64,000 bases of DNA from DATMAM01 sp035559995 (GTDB lineage Bacteria > Desulfobacterota > Binatia > UBA9968), in contig DATMAM010000029.1 in assembly GCA_035559995.1 (NCBI GenBank), positions 1-64,000 on the forward strand, read 5' to 3'. The translations under genes were made by a program, and so were the position numbers. Under the pieces are notes generated by a model. It had not been told where the DNA came from, did no database searches, and was given only the letters and a program-made list of their open reading frames with translations. Below, in pieces: positions 1-7,385 of this stretch; positions within the stretch are counted from its first letter, which is position 1; each line of letters opens with the position of its first letter.

Positions 1-89
1 AACTGGCGCGAAAAGGCGCTGCAGTCTACGACATCCTGCAAATCCACATTCCACGCGAGGATCTGAAACTTGTACCCTTTCGGAGATAA
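1..89 (+). CDS. C-terminal fragment of an unidentified protein (partial at left edge)
   Basis: An open frame (codons starting at base 3) runs in from the left edge and stops at TAA 87-89. The residues read like a soluble protein end, finishing in EDLKLVPFRR. The other two plus frames close at similar distances, so the call rests only on composition and on the absence of any other gene here. No family is recognisable from 28 residues. Confidence 0.3.
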   Translation, partial: LARKGAAVYDILQIHIPREDLKLVPFRR

Positions 90-229
90 CGGCTCCTTGC
101 CCGATTCGCCGGTTGTCCTGAGCAAGCGGAACGCGGTGGCGCGTGCCTTTCCTATTACCGAACTTTTGGAAGTTCAAAGGTAAGTAGTGATCCGGCGATC
201 GTCAAATTGGATTTTTGCTGCCCTCCAGC

Positions 230-352
230 ATGGCGCTCACTGGCTGCGAGCTCATCGGGGACGTTTTTCAGGCGGGAGTCGGGGTCGGCGCACTCCTGGT
301 CATTGTTGTCATCGGCGCGGTGATCTGGATGATTTCCAAGGGCGTGAGCTGA
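230..352 (+). CDS. Small lipoprotein-like single-span membrane protein (40 aa)
   Basis: The ATG at 230 gives a 40-residue protein starting MALTGCELIGDVFQ and ending in a hydrophobic helix (GVGALLVIVVIGAVIWMI) plus SKGVS. The start resembles a lipobox (LTGC), followed by a short polar stretch, then one transmembrane segment. Very similar tiny proteins with a GC-x-x-IGDIF-x-AG-x-x-x-G core are widespread in Bacteroidota, Acidobacteriota and relatives and are often mis-named; their function is unknown. The true start could be further upstream (a TTG at 215 is in frame, the preceding stop is at 188), which would make a fuller signal sequence. It stands alone between unrelated genes. Confidence 0.55.
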   Translation: MALTGCELIGDVFQAGVGVGALLVIVVIGAVIWMISKGVS

Positions 353-586
353 GACCAGAACTGGCGATTGCCGCCCGGATCGGTCGCGATAAACTCCGCG
401 ATTGAATCAACTTGTCGTCACGGCCGTTACCGCTTTCCTGGCAGCCTTTCAAATTTTCTTGATCGCCCCGTCTTTTTTCTTCGCCTCTCGCGGCAGCTCT
501 TTCGCCTCGGCTGCATGGAGATCCACTTTTTTGCCTCCGTGCGCCTGCGAAAGAGCCGAGGGGAGCAGGACGGCCCGACTTACCCC
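353..586. other. Non-coding spacer
   Basis: I see no convincing gene. A long-range inverted repeat (CTCTTTCGC near 497 and GCGAAAGAG near 546) could form a weak hairpin, but there is no T-tract. It separates the small membrane protein on the plus strand from the end of the minus-strand receiver gene. Confidence 0.4.
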
Positions 587-943
587 TTACGCCCTCGCCA
601 GTAGCTTTTGCGTTCTTTCAAGGAGCTCTTCGAGCACAATCGGCTTTAAGACGAAGGCGTCCGGATCGAGTCTCGCTTTCACAAGGTCGCCGTAATAAGC
701 GGTCACGAGCAACGTCGGGGTGCCAGGACGCGTGGAGGCGATGATATCGCGCAGCAAAAGGCCGTTCAGCTGCGGCATCCGGATGTCGGTAATCACAAGA
801 TCAACTTTTTCGTTCTGGAGAACAGCCAGAGCTTCCTTCCCATCGCGCGCCTCCACGGTTTGATAGCCGTTCTCCCGAAGAAATATGGAGATATTTCTCC
901 GAGCAAGCGGCTCATCGTCGACCACCAGAATCTTGGCTTGCAT
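587..943 (-). CDS. Stand-alone CheY-like response regulator receiver domain
   Basis: This 118-residue protein is a single receiver domain with no output domain. The acidic pair D9-D10, the phosphoacceptor D53 (in VITDIRMP), T81 and K100 (in FVLKPI) are all in place, so it should be phosphorylated by a histidine kinase in the cytoplasm and act by protein contact. It starts with ATG at 943 and is divergent from the pilU-type gene across 324 bases. That neighbour suggests, but does not show, a role in controlling type IV pilus motility. No kinase lies next to it; the window's kinases are 30 kb away. Confidence 0.85.
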   Translation of the reverse strand: MQAKILVVDDEPLARRNISIFLRENGYQTVEARDGKEALAVLQNEKVDLVITDIRMPQLNGLLLRDIIASTRPGTPTLLVTAYYGDLVKARLDPDAFVLKPIVLEELLERTQKLLARA

Positions 944-1267
944 CGCTGCGCCGAAAAATCTTTTCCAAAAATGTTAGAGGCGAGCGATCACTTTTTCAAT
1001 AGGGTTGCGGCAAAACTTCCGGACGCGGTTGCTGGCTCCGGCAACAGGGGGAATTCGCTCCTTTCGGCCGGCATCGCTGGCTGTGCATAGGCCGAAACGA
1101 GCTCTTGCAGAAGAAAAAAAGCCGCGCCGAAAGCGAATTGACAAAATACGGCAACGCGAGCTTCTCTTGTACTACTTAATGTAGCGGGATGCCCATCCAT
1201 TGCGCGTGGAACATCTTTTGCGAGTGGTAGAACCAACGACCGCTCCGCGCAGAAGGGAAATTCAGAT
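944..1267. other. Divergent intergenic region between receiver gene and pilU
   Basis: No gene is evident. A TTGACA hexamer at 1138-1143 faces pilU, but no good -10 box follows at 16-18 bases, so I do not call a promoter. Both flanking genes must be transcribed from within this stretch. Confidence 0.4.
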
Positions 1268-2398
1268 ATGGACATCAATCAGCTCCTGAAAATCATGGTC
1301 GACAAAGACGCCTCGGATCTCTACCTGACGGTCGGCAGCCCGCCGGTATATCGGATCGAGGGAGCCATGAAAGCTCTTGCCAGTGAACCCCTCGGGACCG
1401 AGGACCTTGAGGTCCTGGCTAAATCCGTCATGAACGAGAAGCAGTGGCATGACTTCAGCGAACGGCTCGAGATGGACCTGGTCGTGATTCACTCGGTTCC
1501 GAGCCTTAGCCGTTTTCGCGTCAATGCCTTTCGGCAGCGGGGCTCGATCGGGTTGGTCATCCGAAAAATTCGTTACGAAATCAAAAACACCGCGGCTCTC
1601 GGACTGCCCTCGATCCTCGACGATTTGGTCCTTTTGAAGCGCGGCCTCATTCTCATTGCGGGAGCCACCGGAACCGGCAAATCCACGACCCTGGCGGCCA
1701 TGATCGACCACCGCAATTCCCACGGCTCGGGACATATCATCACCATCGAGGACCCCATCGAATTCGTCCACAAGCACAAGAAATGCCTCGTTAATCAGAG
1801 AGAGCTCGGCTTCGACACCCTCTCTTTCGCGGACGCGCTAAAGAGAGCCGTGCGCCAGGCGCCTGACGTGGTCGTGATCGGTGAGATCCGCGACACCGAA
1901 TCGATGGAGGCGGCGATCACGTTCGCGGATACGGGACATTTGTGTTTAGCCACGTTGCACGCGGCCAACGCCACCCAAGCGCTTGAGCGGATCATCAACT
2001 TCTTTCCGGAAACGCGGCGCCCGCAGCTTTTCATGCAGCTTTCCCTGAATTTGCGCGCGATCATCTCGCAACGGCTGATCCCCGCCCTGGGGGACAACAG
2101 GCGCGTCGCCGCGGTTGAGATTCTCCTGGATACGCCGCGGATCAAGGATTTGATCAAGTCCGGCGACATCGATTCTCTGCAGGAGGCGATGGAACACGGC
2201 GTCCACGAAGGTTGCCAGACTTTCGATCAGGCGCTGTTCAAGCTCTATCAGGACGGCCACATCAGTCTCGAGCAAGCCCTCGCAAACGCCGACAGCACGA
2301 ATAATCTCCGCCTCAAGATCAAGCTGGAAGATATGAAAGAGAAGGCGGAGGAAAAGGCGCTAAAAATCAAAAAGGAAATTACCGCCAGAGTAATCTAG
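1268..2398 (+). CDS. pilU: Type IV pilus retraction ATPase, PilU-like (PilT/PilU family)
   Basis: A hexameric GspE/PilT-family ATPase that drives pilus retraction at the inner membrane. Over 376 residues it shows the N-terminal PAS-like domain (SDLYLTVGSPP), Walker A GATGTGKST (132-140), the Asp box (ITIEDP, 158-163), Walker B VVVIGEIRD (201-209) and the His box TGHLCLATLHA (222-232). The sequence after the Asp box (NQRELGFDT) and ALERIINFFPE resemble PilU more than PilT, which usually has NQREVGxDT-type variants too, so PilU versus PilT is a judgement. Length fits PilU. No pilT, pilin or other pilus gene is in the window. The C-terminus is a lysine-rich charged helix. Confidence 0.88.
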   Translation: MDINQLLKIMVDKDASDLYLTVGSPPVYRIEGAMKALASEPLGTEDLEVLAKSVMNEKQWHDFSERLEMDLVVIHSVPSLSRFRVNAFRQRGSIGLVIRKIRYEIKNTAALGLPSILDDLVLLKRGLILIAGATGTGKSTTLAAMIDHRNSHGSGHIITIEDPIEFVHKHKKCLVNQRELGFDTLSFADALKRAVRQAPDVVVIGEIRDTESMEAAITFADTGHLCLATLHAANATQALERIINFFPETRRPQLFMQLSLNLRAIISQRLIPALGDNRRVAAVEILLDTPRIKDLIKSGDIDSLQEAMEHGVHEGCQTFDQALFKLYQDGHISLEQALANADSTNNLRLKIKLEDMKEKAEEKALKIKKEITARVI

Positions 2399-2559
2399 CC
2401 GACCGGATCAACGCGCAAAGCATTTTTTTGGCCCCGAGAACTGGCCTTGAGCCGTCGGTGGGTCTTACCCGCACGATACCGTCGCCCTGGGGATTGCTTT
2501 GAAAACAACTTCAAGCTCGTAGCTCTGGTGGTGGCCTTTTTTTCGGAGAGTTGGTTGTT

Positions 2560-3153
2560 TTATCGCCGGCGGCGGAGCAACGACAAGAGAAATCCAGCCA
2601 CGAGTCCTGCGACCAGACCACCGCCTCCGTACACCCACTTCGTCGTGTTGAGCCAAGTATTGACAAAAACGTTGTTCAGCGGGTTGATCGAGCCGTGCAT
2701 GCGGATCGCCTTCCAATCGCCATTTTCTTTGCGCGCCACTGCGGTCCATAGCATAGGGAACCGGTACTCTCTTCCTTCGGCGGTCTTGATGAACTCGTCC
2801 GTAGTGCCGTACGAGAGCGCGAGATCGCCGTACAGCTCGGTGTTCGTGACATTGACTTTGACCTGATAAGTGCCTCCCTTTCCGATCAGCTCCCAGATCT
2901 TTTTAAAGTAGGCCTGAAGTTCTTGCGCGCCTTTTACTTCATCGCCTGTCGGCGTGACCGCGGTCAAATTCGCTCCCAAATGCGGAAAGAGCCTCGAGAG
3001 GTCTTCGGATCTTACGACCTCTTCATAAGTCGCCTTGATCTTCCGCAGCGCCTCGTGATCGGCCTCCTCGCTCGCCTGCGCTGCCATTGCGCTCGCCAAA
3101 ACAACGGCGGCGATCGCAAACCCCCGGTAATGTTCTCGCACGACAGCTCTCAT
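2560..3153 (-). CDS. Exported SnoaL/NTF2-like protein with C-terminal membrane tail
   Basis: 197 residues: an N-terminal signal peptide (FAIAAVVLASAMAAQA), a nuclear transport factor 2-like (SnoaL/DUF4440-type) domain with the typical YxxVVRSEDLSRLF and TPTGDEVKGAQEL segments, then a Gly-rich, single-span, Arg-ended tail (GGGGLVAGLVAGFLLSLLRRRR). I chose the ATG at 3153 because it overlaps the upstream stop as ATGA; a longer frame to 3216 lies inside the upstream gene. NTF2-like domains bind small hydrophobic ligands or act as isomerases or cyclases, but the exact role is unknown. The tail resembles C-terminal sorting signals of the GlyGly-CTERM type. It is the last gene of the long minus-strand block. 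Confidence 0.75.
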   Translation of the reverse strand: MRAVVREHYRGFAIAAVVLASAMAAQASEEADHEALRKIKATYEEVVRSEDLSRLFPHLGANLTAVTPTGDEVKGAQELQAYFKKIWELIGKGGTYQVKVNVTNTELYGDLALSYGTTDEFIKTAEGREYRFPMLWTAVARKENGDWKAIRMHGSINPLNNVFVNTWLNTTKWVYGGGGLVAGLVAGFLLSLLRRRR

Positions 3154-3845
3154 AGCGTCCAACCCTCCGTCCTGATCCGTTTGCGCCCGGCTTTCATAGC
3201 CCGAGCCGCCTGACATCGAAAAGCGCCTTCATAAGCAAACGCGCCGAGAAGGATTCCTCCGACCGCGTCCAAAGCGACGTGCTGCTTCGTGGCAAGCATC
3301 GCCCAGATAATCGCCGCCACCCACGTCCAGACGGCGGCGCGCCAGATCCCCGGACAGTCCGCGCGCTGAAAGAGCTGCTCGCAGCAGCGCGCGGAGAATA
3401 CCGCCATCGCCGCGTGCAAAGAAGGAAACGCGTTGAGCGGCATGTCCCACGCGACCAGCGTCCGGTAGATCAGGTTGGCTCCATCCCCGCGCGGGCGTGT
3501 TACCGCGGTCGGCCAAAACAGAAATACAAGATCCGCGGCGACGCTCATCGCGGCGACGCCGCAAGCGTAGCGCCGCAGCTGGCTACTTTCCTCCATCAGC
3601 ATCGGCCCAACCGGCATCAACAAAAACAAAGAAAGATAGACCCAAACCGCGTCGGGTCGAAAGCCGATCCAAACATCCACCTGGCTTTGTGGCAAAAAAG
3701 TTACTGGAAAGTAAGGATTTCGCTGCAGCCAGAAGTACGGCGCGAACGCGCCGAGATTCAGTCCTACGGCGAGCGCGAGCTTAAAACCGAGATGCGCGCG
3801 CAGCCGATCAAAAAGCGTTGGTGACAGTGGCGCAACGCGATTCAC
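3150..3845 (-). CDS. PAP2-superfamily membrane phosphatase / phosphotransferase
   Basis: A 231-residue polytopic membrane protein with about six hydrophobic segments. The PAP2 signature is present in the form seen in the inositol-phosphorylceramide-synthase-like subgroup: FPSLHAAMAVF (motif C2) and TKQHVALDAVGG (motif C3, His and Asp retained). Such enzymes dephosphorylate or transfer phosphorylated headgroups of lipids on the outer face of the inner membrane. The GTG start at 3845 overlaps the upstream TGA as GTGA, and its own TGA overlaps the next ATG, so it is translationally coupled on both sides. Together with the desaturase and acyltransferase next door it points to lipid chemistry. Confidence 0.82.
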   Translation of the reverse strand: MNRVAPLSPTLFDRLRAHLGFKLALAVGLNLGAFAPYFWLQRNPYFPVTFLPQSQVDVWIGFRPDAVWVYLSLFLLMPVGPMLMEESSQLRRYACGVAAMSVAADLVFLFWPTAVTRPRGDGANLIYRTLVAWDMPLNAFPSLHAAMAVFSARCCEQLFQRADCPGIWRAAVWTWVAAIIWAMLATKQHVALDAVGGILLGAFAYEGAFRCQAARAMKAGRKRIRTEGWTL

Positions 3846-4567
3846 TCTCTCTCCCTCGCGCGAATCCGCTTGCCACCTTTGAAGGAGCAGAAAGGCGGCA
3901 ATAGCAAACGCGCGTCCGTGCTTTCATTGGGAGCGATTTCTGCACCCGCCGTCAGTAGCGAGTATCCCCCGACTTGAGCGCCATCGCCGAGCCTTACCGC
4001 GCCGAGCAAAAGTTCGAACTTTCCAGCGGAACTCTTCACAACCACGTGAGGATTGATGCGCACGCCGGCGCCGAAGACTACGTCATTGCCGATCTCGACA
4101 AACGGCCGGTCCAAAACGAAGGTGCCGGGAGCCCAGAAGGTAAGCCGCCCGATACGCGCGCCCCAAAGTCTGAGCCAGGCGGAATACGCTCCTGGCACAA
4201 GCCTGAGCGCTTCTTCCAGCGCAGGCAGGCGGCAAAAAATCATTTGGAGCTGGAACAAAGCCCACCAAGCGAAGAACGGGGTGGAGCCGACAGCGATCCT
4301 CCCTTCAGGGATTTTCCAGCGCGTGCGCACGAGATAAGCGATCGCCGGCGGCAAAAGATACAAGGCCGCAAGGGCGAGTAGCGCGCGCGTAAACCAGTTA
4401 CCGGGGGAAAAGACAAGGAGGGCAAGCGTGATCGTAACATGCGCGAGCGGAATGAAATTCAGCGCGAGAAGCAGAATCTTCTGCCGCCCGGTCAGCGCCG
4501 TGTCTGCCCCGCTCGCTCGAAGCGTTTTAGGATGCGCTGCTTCGTCATCGAACAATGACGCCTGCAT
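3842..4567 (-). CDS. Hexapeptide-repeat (left-handed beta-helix) acyltransferase-like protein
   Basis: 241 residues with two or three hydrophobic segments near the N-terminus (ILLLALNFIPLAHVTITLALLVF and ALLALAALYLLPPAIAYLV) followed by an LpxA/WbbJ-type repeat region (IGRLTFWAPGTFVLDRPFVEIGNDVVFGAGVRINPHVVV). These enzymes transfer acyl or acetyl groups from CoA or ACP. The catalytic histidine usually found in the helix is most likely the one in NPHVVV, but this is an inference. The gene begins inside the end of the desaturase gene (23-base overlap) and ends in a GTGA overlap with the PAP2 gene. Confidence 0.75.
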   Translation of the reverse strand: MQASLFDDEAAHPKTLRASGADTALTGRQKILLLALNFIPLAHVTITLALLVFSPGNWFTRALLALAALYLLPPAIAYLVRTRWKIPEGRIAVGSTPFFAWWALFQLQMIFCRLPALEEALRLVPGAYSAWLRLWGARIGRLTFWAPGTFVLDRPFVEIGNDVVFGAGVRINPHVVVKSSAGKFELLLGAVRLGDGAQVGGYSLLTAGAEIAPNESTDARLLLPPFCSFKGGKRIRARERE

Positions 4568-5468
4568 AATAGTTCTCCACGTGTTCGGCCGCCGGCCGCG
4601 GCCCGCGCCACATTTTGAGATACGCGAGGAGCAAATTCCCGCGCGCGAATTCCGGACCCGAATACAACGTGGGAAGATATATCCAAGGCACCGTTGGATT
4701 CAGGTGATGATTGAGGTGCCAATTATGGTTGAGCCAGAGGGCGTCCAGCCAGCGGAACGTCTTCAGATTCCGCGCGCCTTTCTGCACGTCGCGCACTGTG
4801 CCGAAATGGTGCACGTACTGCATCGCCGACCAGCTAAAGCCGAAACCAAAGAGCACAGCCGCGTAGTTCTGCCACGGGATGCCGCCTAGCCAAATAATTC
4901 CTCCGTGTAAAACGAACACCGACAGTGCCTCAAGCCGAACCAGCCTGAAGAATTTGGGATTCAACGAAGCGAGAAAGGCGGCCGTCGGACGGTCGAAGCG
5001 CGCGTACTTGGGCTCCAGTAAACGCGGCTTGATTAAGGCGAGCAGGTTGCCCAAAACAATCACAACCCAGAAAAACCCGGTCAGGATCCCGTAAAATTGA
5101 AGAGCTTTCCAGATCGGGCTCTCCCCTTCGAAATAGAAATCGAAGGCCTCGTCGTCGGAGCGGTTCCGCATATGGTGCCCGAGATGTCCCTGGCGCAAAA
5201 GATGAAAAGGCGCGGGAAAGAAAAGCGCAAGCAAAACTCCGCCCATCTGATTGACTAGAGGACGCGGGTGAAAAAGATTGTGCTCGGCCTCGTGCAGGAG
5301 CGCGTACCCGCTATTCATCAAGACGCCGTATGCAATCGCCAGCAGCGCCAGCTCCCAACGGCTTCCCGCCTTCCCGGCCAGCGCCAGAATCGCCGGCAGC
5401 AGAACGAGCAGCACGGCGGCAAGCAGGAGATTCAGCCGCGCGGGAATTGGATGCTCCGTCCGATTCAT
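4545..5468 (-). CDS. Membrane fatty acid desaturase / hydroxylase
   Basis: A 307-residue integral membrane diiron enzyme with the three histidine boxes of the FA_desaturase family: HEAEHNLFH, HLGHH and HNWHLNHH. It should introduce a double bond or a hydroxyl into a fatty acyl or related hydrophobic chain using oxygen and an electron donor. The ATG at 5468 overlaps the upstream stop as ATGA, which makes it preferable to the in-frame start 30 bases earlier. Gene order places it between an AurF-like diiron protein and an acyltransferase, so its substrate is probably a shared acyl intermediate of this block. Confidence 0.88.
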   Translation of the reverse strand: MNRTEHPIPARLNLLLAAVLLVLLPAILALAGKAGSRWELALLAIAYGVLMNSGYALLHEAEHNLFHPRPLVNQMGGVLLALFFPAPFHLLRQGHLGHHMRNRSDDEAFDFYFEGESPIWKALQFYGILTGFFWVVIVLGNLLALIKPRLLEPKYARFDRPTAAFLASLNPKFFRLVRLEALSVFVLHGGIIWLGGIPWQNYAAVLFGFGFSWSAMQYVHHFGTVRDVQKGARNLKTFRWLDALWLNHNWHLNHHLNPTVPWIYLPTLYSGPEFARGNLLLAYLKMWRGPRPAAEHVENYYAGVIVR

Positions 5469-6364
5469 CGGTTCTCGCTGTTCGGCCAGTAGCCGCACAG
5501 TACCCGAGAAAGCGGCGCGAACTCAGGCCAGCGATCGAACAGCGCAAATGTCTTTGGCACCGTCGCTCTGGAATACAAGGAAAGATTCCAATCGCGGCTA
5601 CATTCAAGCGCAAGGAGCGCGCGCCGCATTCCCTCAAAGCGCGTTTTCAGCTCGGCAAACTCGTTAGCCAGCTCCGCGATGACGCGAAGGTTCGAGCGCT
5701 TGGGAGTAATCATAAATTCTTCAAGCATGCGGCAAAAAAGGGCTGCCAAGATTCTCCGCGCGCCAGCGCTGGCGCTCCCCCAGATCGCGGCCAAGATCTC
5801 CTGGTCCCATTCGACATGATCGATCTCATCGGCGAGATGGGCGCGCTGCAGCGCGACAAAATGGGGCTCAAGCTCGTCCTTTCGGCGCAGCACCTCCCGT
5901 CCCAAGAATACCGCGCGCTCTTCCTGTAGCAGCATGAGCCATACAAAAAGGGCGAAAAACCAAGGCCGCTTCGTACTCCAGTCGAGCACCACCTTAAGAC
6001 CTGCCGGCATCACAACGAAGTAGAACTCGTTTCGCCCGTATAAATGAGGCAAACAGCGTAGGTTCCAGTCACGGAACATCCGCGCGTGGCGCCGCTCCTC
6101 ATTCAGAAACACACTCAGCTCCGGCCGCATCGCCTCCAGTCCCCGCGCCCGCCCGACTCCTGAGAGAACATTTTCGGCGATGAACTTTTCAAAAAACATG
6201 ATCTGCTCGTTGCAATAGCAACCATGAAGCTGGTTGTAGCGGCGCCGCTGCTCCGGCGTCAGCTCCGCATAAAGCGGCGTGTAAAAAAGCGGCGTAAAGG
6301 CCTCGGGCACGAAGTAGCGCGTGAAGTCGATCGCGTCGTCTAAATGGAGCTCCAGCCGCGCCAC
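5465..6364 (-). CDS. AurF-like (ferritin-like) diiron oxygenase
   Basis: 299 residues, alpha-helical, with carboxylate/histidine iron-binding patterns: EQIMFFEKF, EERRHARMF (ExxxH) and HLADEIDHVEWDQE. The spacing matches the AurF/CmlI group of diiron N-oxygenases and oxygenases; what it oxidises here cannot be read from sequence. The GTG start at 6364 sits one base after the Rieske gene's TAA, and its TGA overlaps the desaturase ATG. Having a diiron protein between a Rieske oxygenase and a desaturase gives three different oxygen-using iron enzymes in consecutive genes. It could also be a related ferritin-like hydroxylase; the diiron assignment is firmer than the AurF subfamily. Confidence 0.72.
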   Translation of the reverse strand: MARLELHLDDAIDFTRYFVPEAFTPLFYTPLYAELTPEQRRRYNQLHGCYCNEQIMFFEKFIAENVLSGVGRARGLEAMRPELSVFLNEERRHARMFRDWNLRCLPHLYGRNEFYFVVMPAGLKVVLDWSTKRPWFFALFVWLMLLQEERAVFLGREVLRRKDELEPHFVALQRAHLADEIDHVEWDQEILAAIWGSASAGARRILAALFCRMLEEFMITPKRSNLRVIAELANEFAELKTRFEGMRRALLALECSRDWNLSLYSRATVPKTFALFDRWPEFAPLSRVLCGYWPNSENR

Positions 6365-6365
6365 G

Positions 6366-7385
6366 TTACAGCGCCTCCTCTCGCCTGCACGCCGAAACTC
6401 TCTCCCAGCTTCCCGCGTCGAACACCTCCATCTTGTTGATCTGGCGAATGAACGCCCCGAGCGGCGCGTCCGACTCTACCAAATTGGCGCGGAAATCGAC
6501 CTCTTCGAGGAGCTTTCGATCTCTGACTAAAATGTGGCCCATGACGAGGCTGGCAATCGCGAGAAGAGCGCGGTTTATTTGCAAAAAACACGCGAGGCCA
6601 TGCCGCTTCGGAGCAAAGAGAATGGTTTGGCTCGCGCTCCGCCCGCCGCTGAGCGGCCGATGGGTGAACAGAACCAGAAGCGGAAACCTCCCGAGGCTGC
6701 CTTCGATCATCGCCAAGTTGCCGCCCAAGGTTGTAAAGGAAGCCTCGACAGTCTCGCCGGAAAAAAGGCGCACCGCGCGCTCGAAGAAGCTGCGCCCTCC
6801 GAGCCGGATCTTCAACCTGAGCCTCACGCTAAAAGGGCTCGGCTCGTCCCAAACGGGGTCGTCCACGAAATCAAGCTCGTGCACGGTCTTGAAGTGCTGC
6901 ACGTCAAGGCCGTTGCACGCGAGCAGATGAGGATGGCACGACAAAACCCGCGGCTTAAAGAAAACCCAGAGAAGCTCCTCTTCGCGCCACTCAGAAAAAG
7001 TTGGCAGCGAAAACAGCGGCCGCGGCCCGTTAAAAATCCACGCCGCCCCATACTTCTCCTCTACCGGATAGGAGAAGACCCGCGCGAAAGACGGGATTGA
7101 ATTCTTGTAAGGAATACGGACGCACTCGCCGCCGCCGTTGAACGTCCAATGGTGAAACGCGCAGCGGAGATTGTTTCCGACCACATCGCCATGAGCCAAG
7201 TTTGCGCCGAGATGAGGACAGCGCGCGTAAAGCGCGTCGCACCTGCCGTCTTGGCCGCGGTAGACGGCGATTTTTTGGTTCAGGAGTTCCCGGCAGATCA
7301 CCTTCCCCGGCGCTATCTCGCGCGAGCGGGCAACGAGATACCAGCTTTCGGGCGCGACATCGGGGTTGTGAAACAGTTTGGTCAT
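6366..7385 (-). CDS. Rieske non-heme iron oxygenase, alpha-subunit type (copy nearer left)
   Basis: 339 residues. The N-terminal Rieske domain binds a [2Fe-2S] cluster through CPHLGA and CAFHHW (CxH and CxxH, 15-20 residues apart). The C-terminal domain carries the mononuclear iron triad in GLDVQHFKTVHELDF. This architecture performs ring or chain hydroxylation, demethylation or desaturation with electrons from a reductase that is not encoded nearby. Its ATG overlaps the stop of the upstream UnbU-UnbV fusion as ATGA. It is only distantly similar to the second Rieske protein at 14509-15570, so the two are not a recent duplication. Confidence 0.88.
   Translation of the reverse strand: MTKLFHNPDVAPESWYLVARSREIAPGKVICRELLNQKIAVYRGQDGRCDALYARCPHLGANLAHGDVVGNNLRCAFHHWTFNGGGECVRIPYKNSIPSFARVFSYPVEEKYGAAWIFNGPRPLFSLPTFSEWREEELLWVFFKPRVLSCHPHLLACNGLDVQHFKTVHELDFVDDPVWDEPSPFSVRLRLKIRLGGRSFFERAVRLFSGETVEASFTTLGGNLAMIEGSLGRFPLLVLFTHRPLSGGRSASQTILFAPKRHGLACFLQINRALLAIASLVMGHILVRDRKLLEEVDFRANLVESDAPLGAFIRQINKMEVFDAGSWERVSACRREEAL

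Noticed and set aside
402..695. 97-codon plus-strand frame
   Set aside because: Overlaps the receiver gene on the other strand and has no signal or ribosome site.
1138..1166. Promoter for pilU from TTGACA at 1138
   Set aside because: No acceptable -10 box at 15-19 bases.
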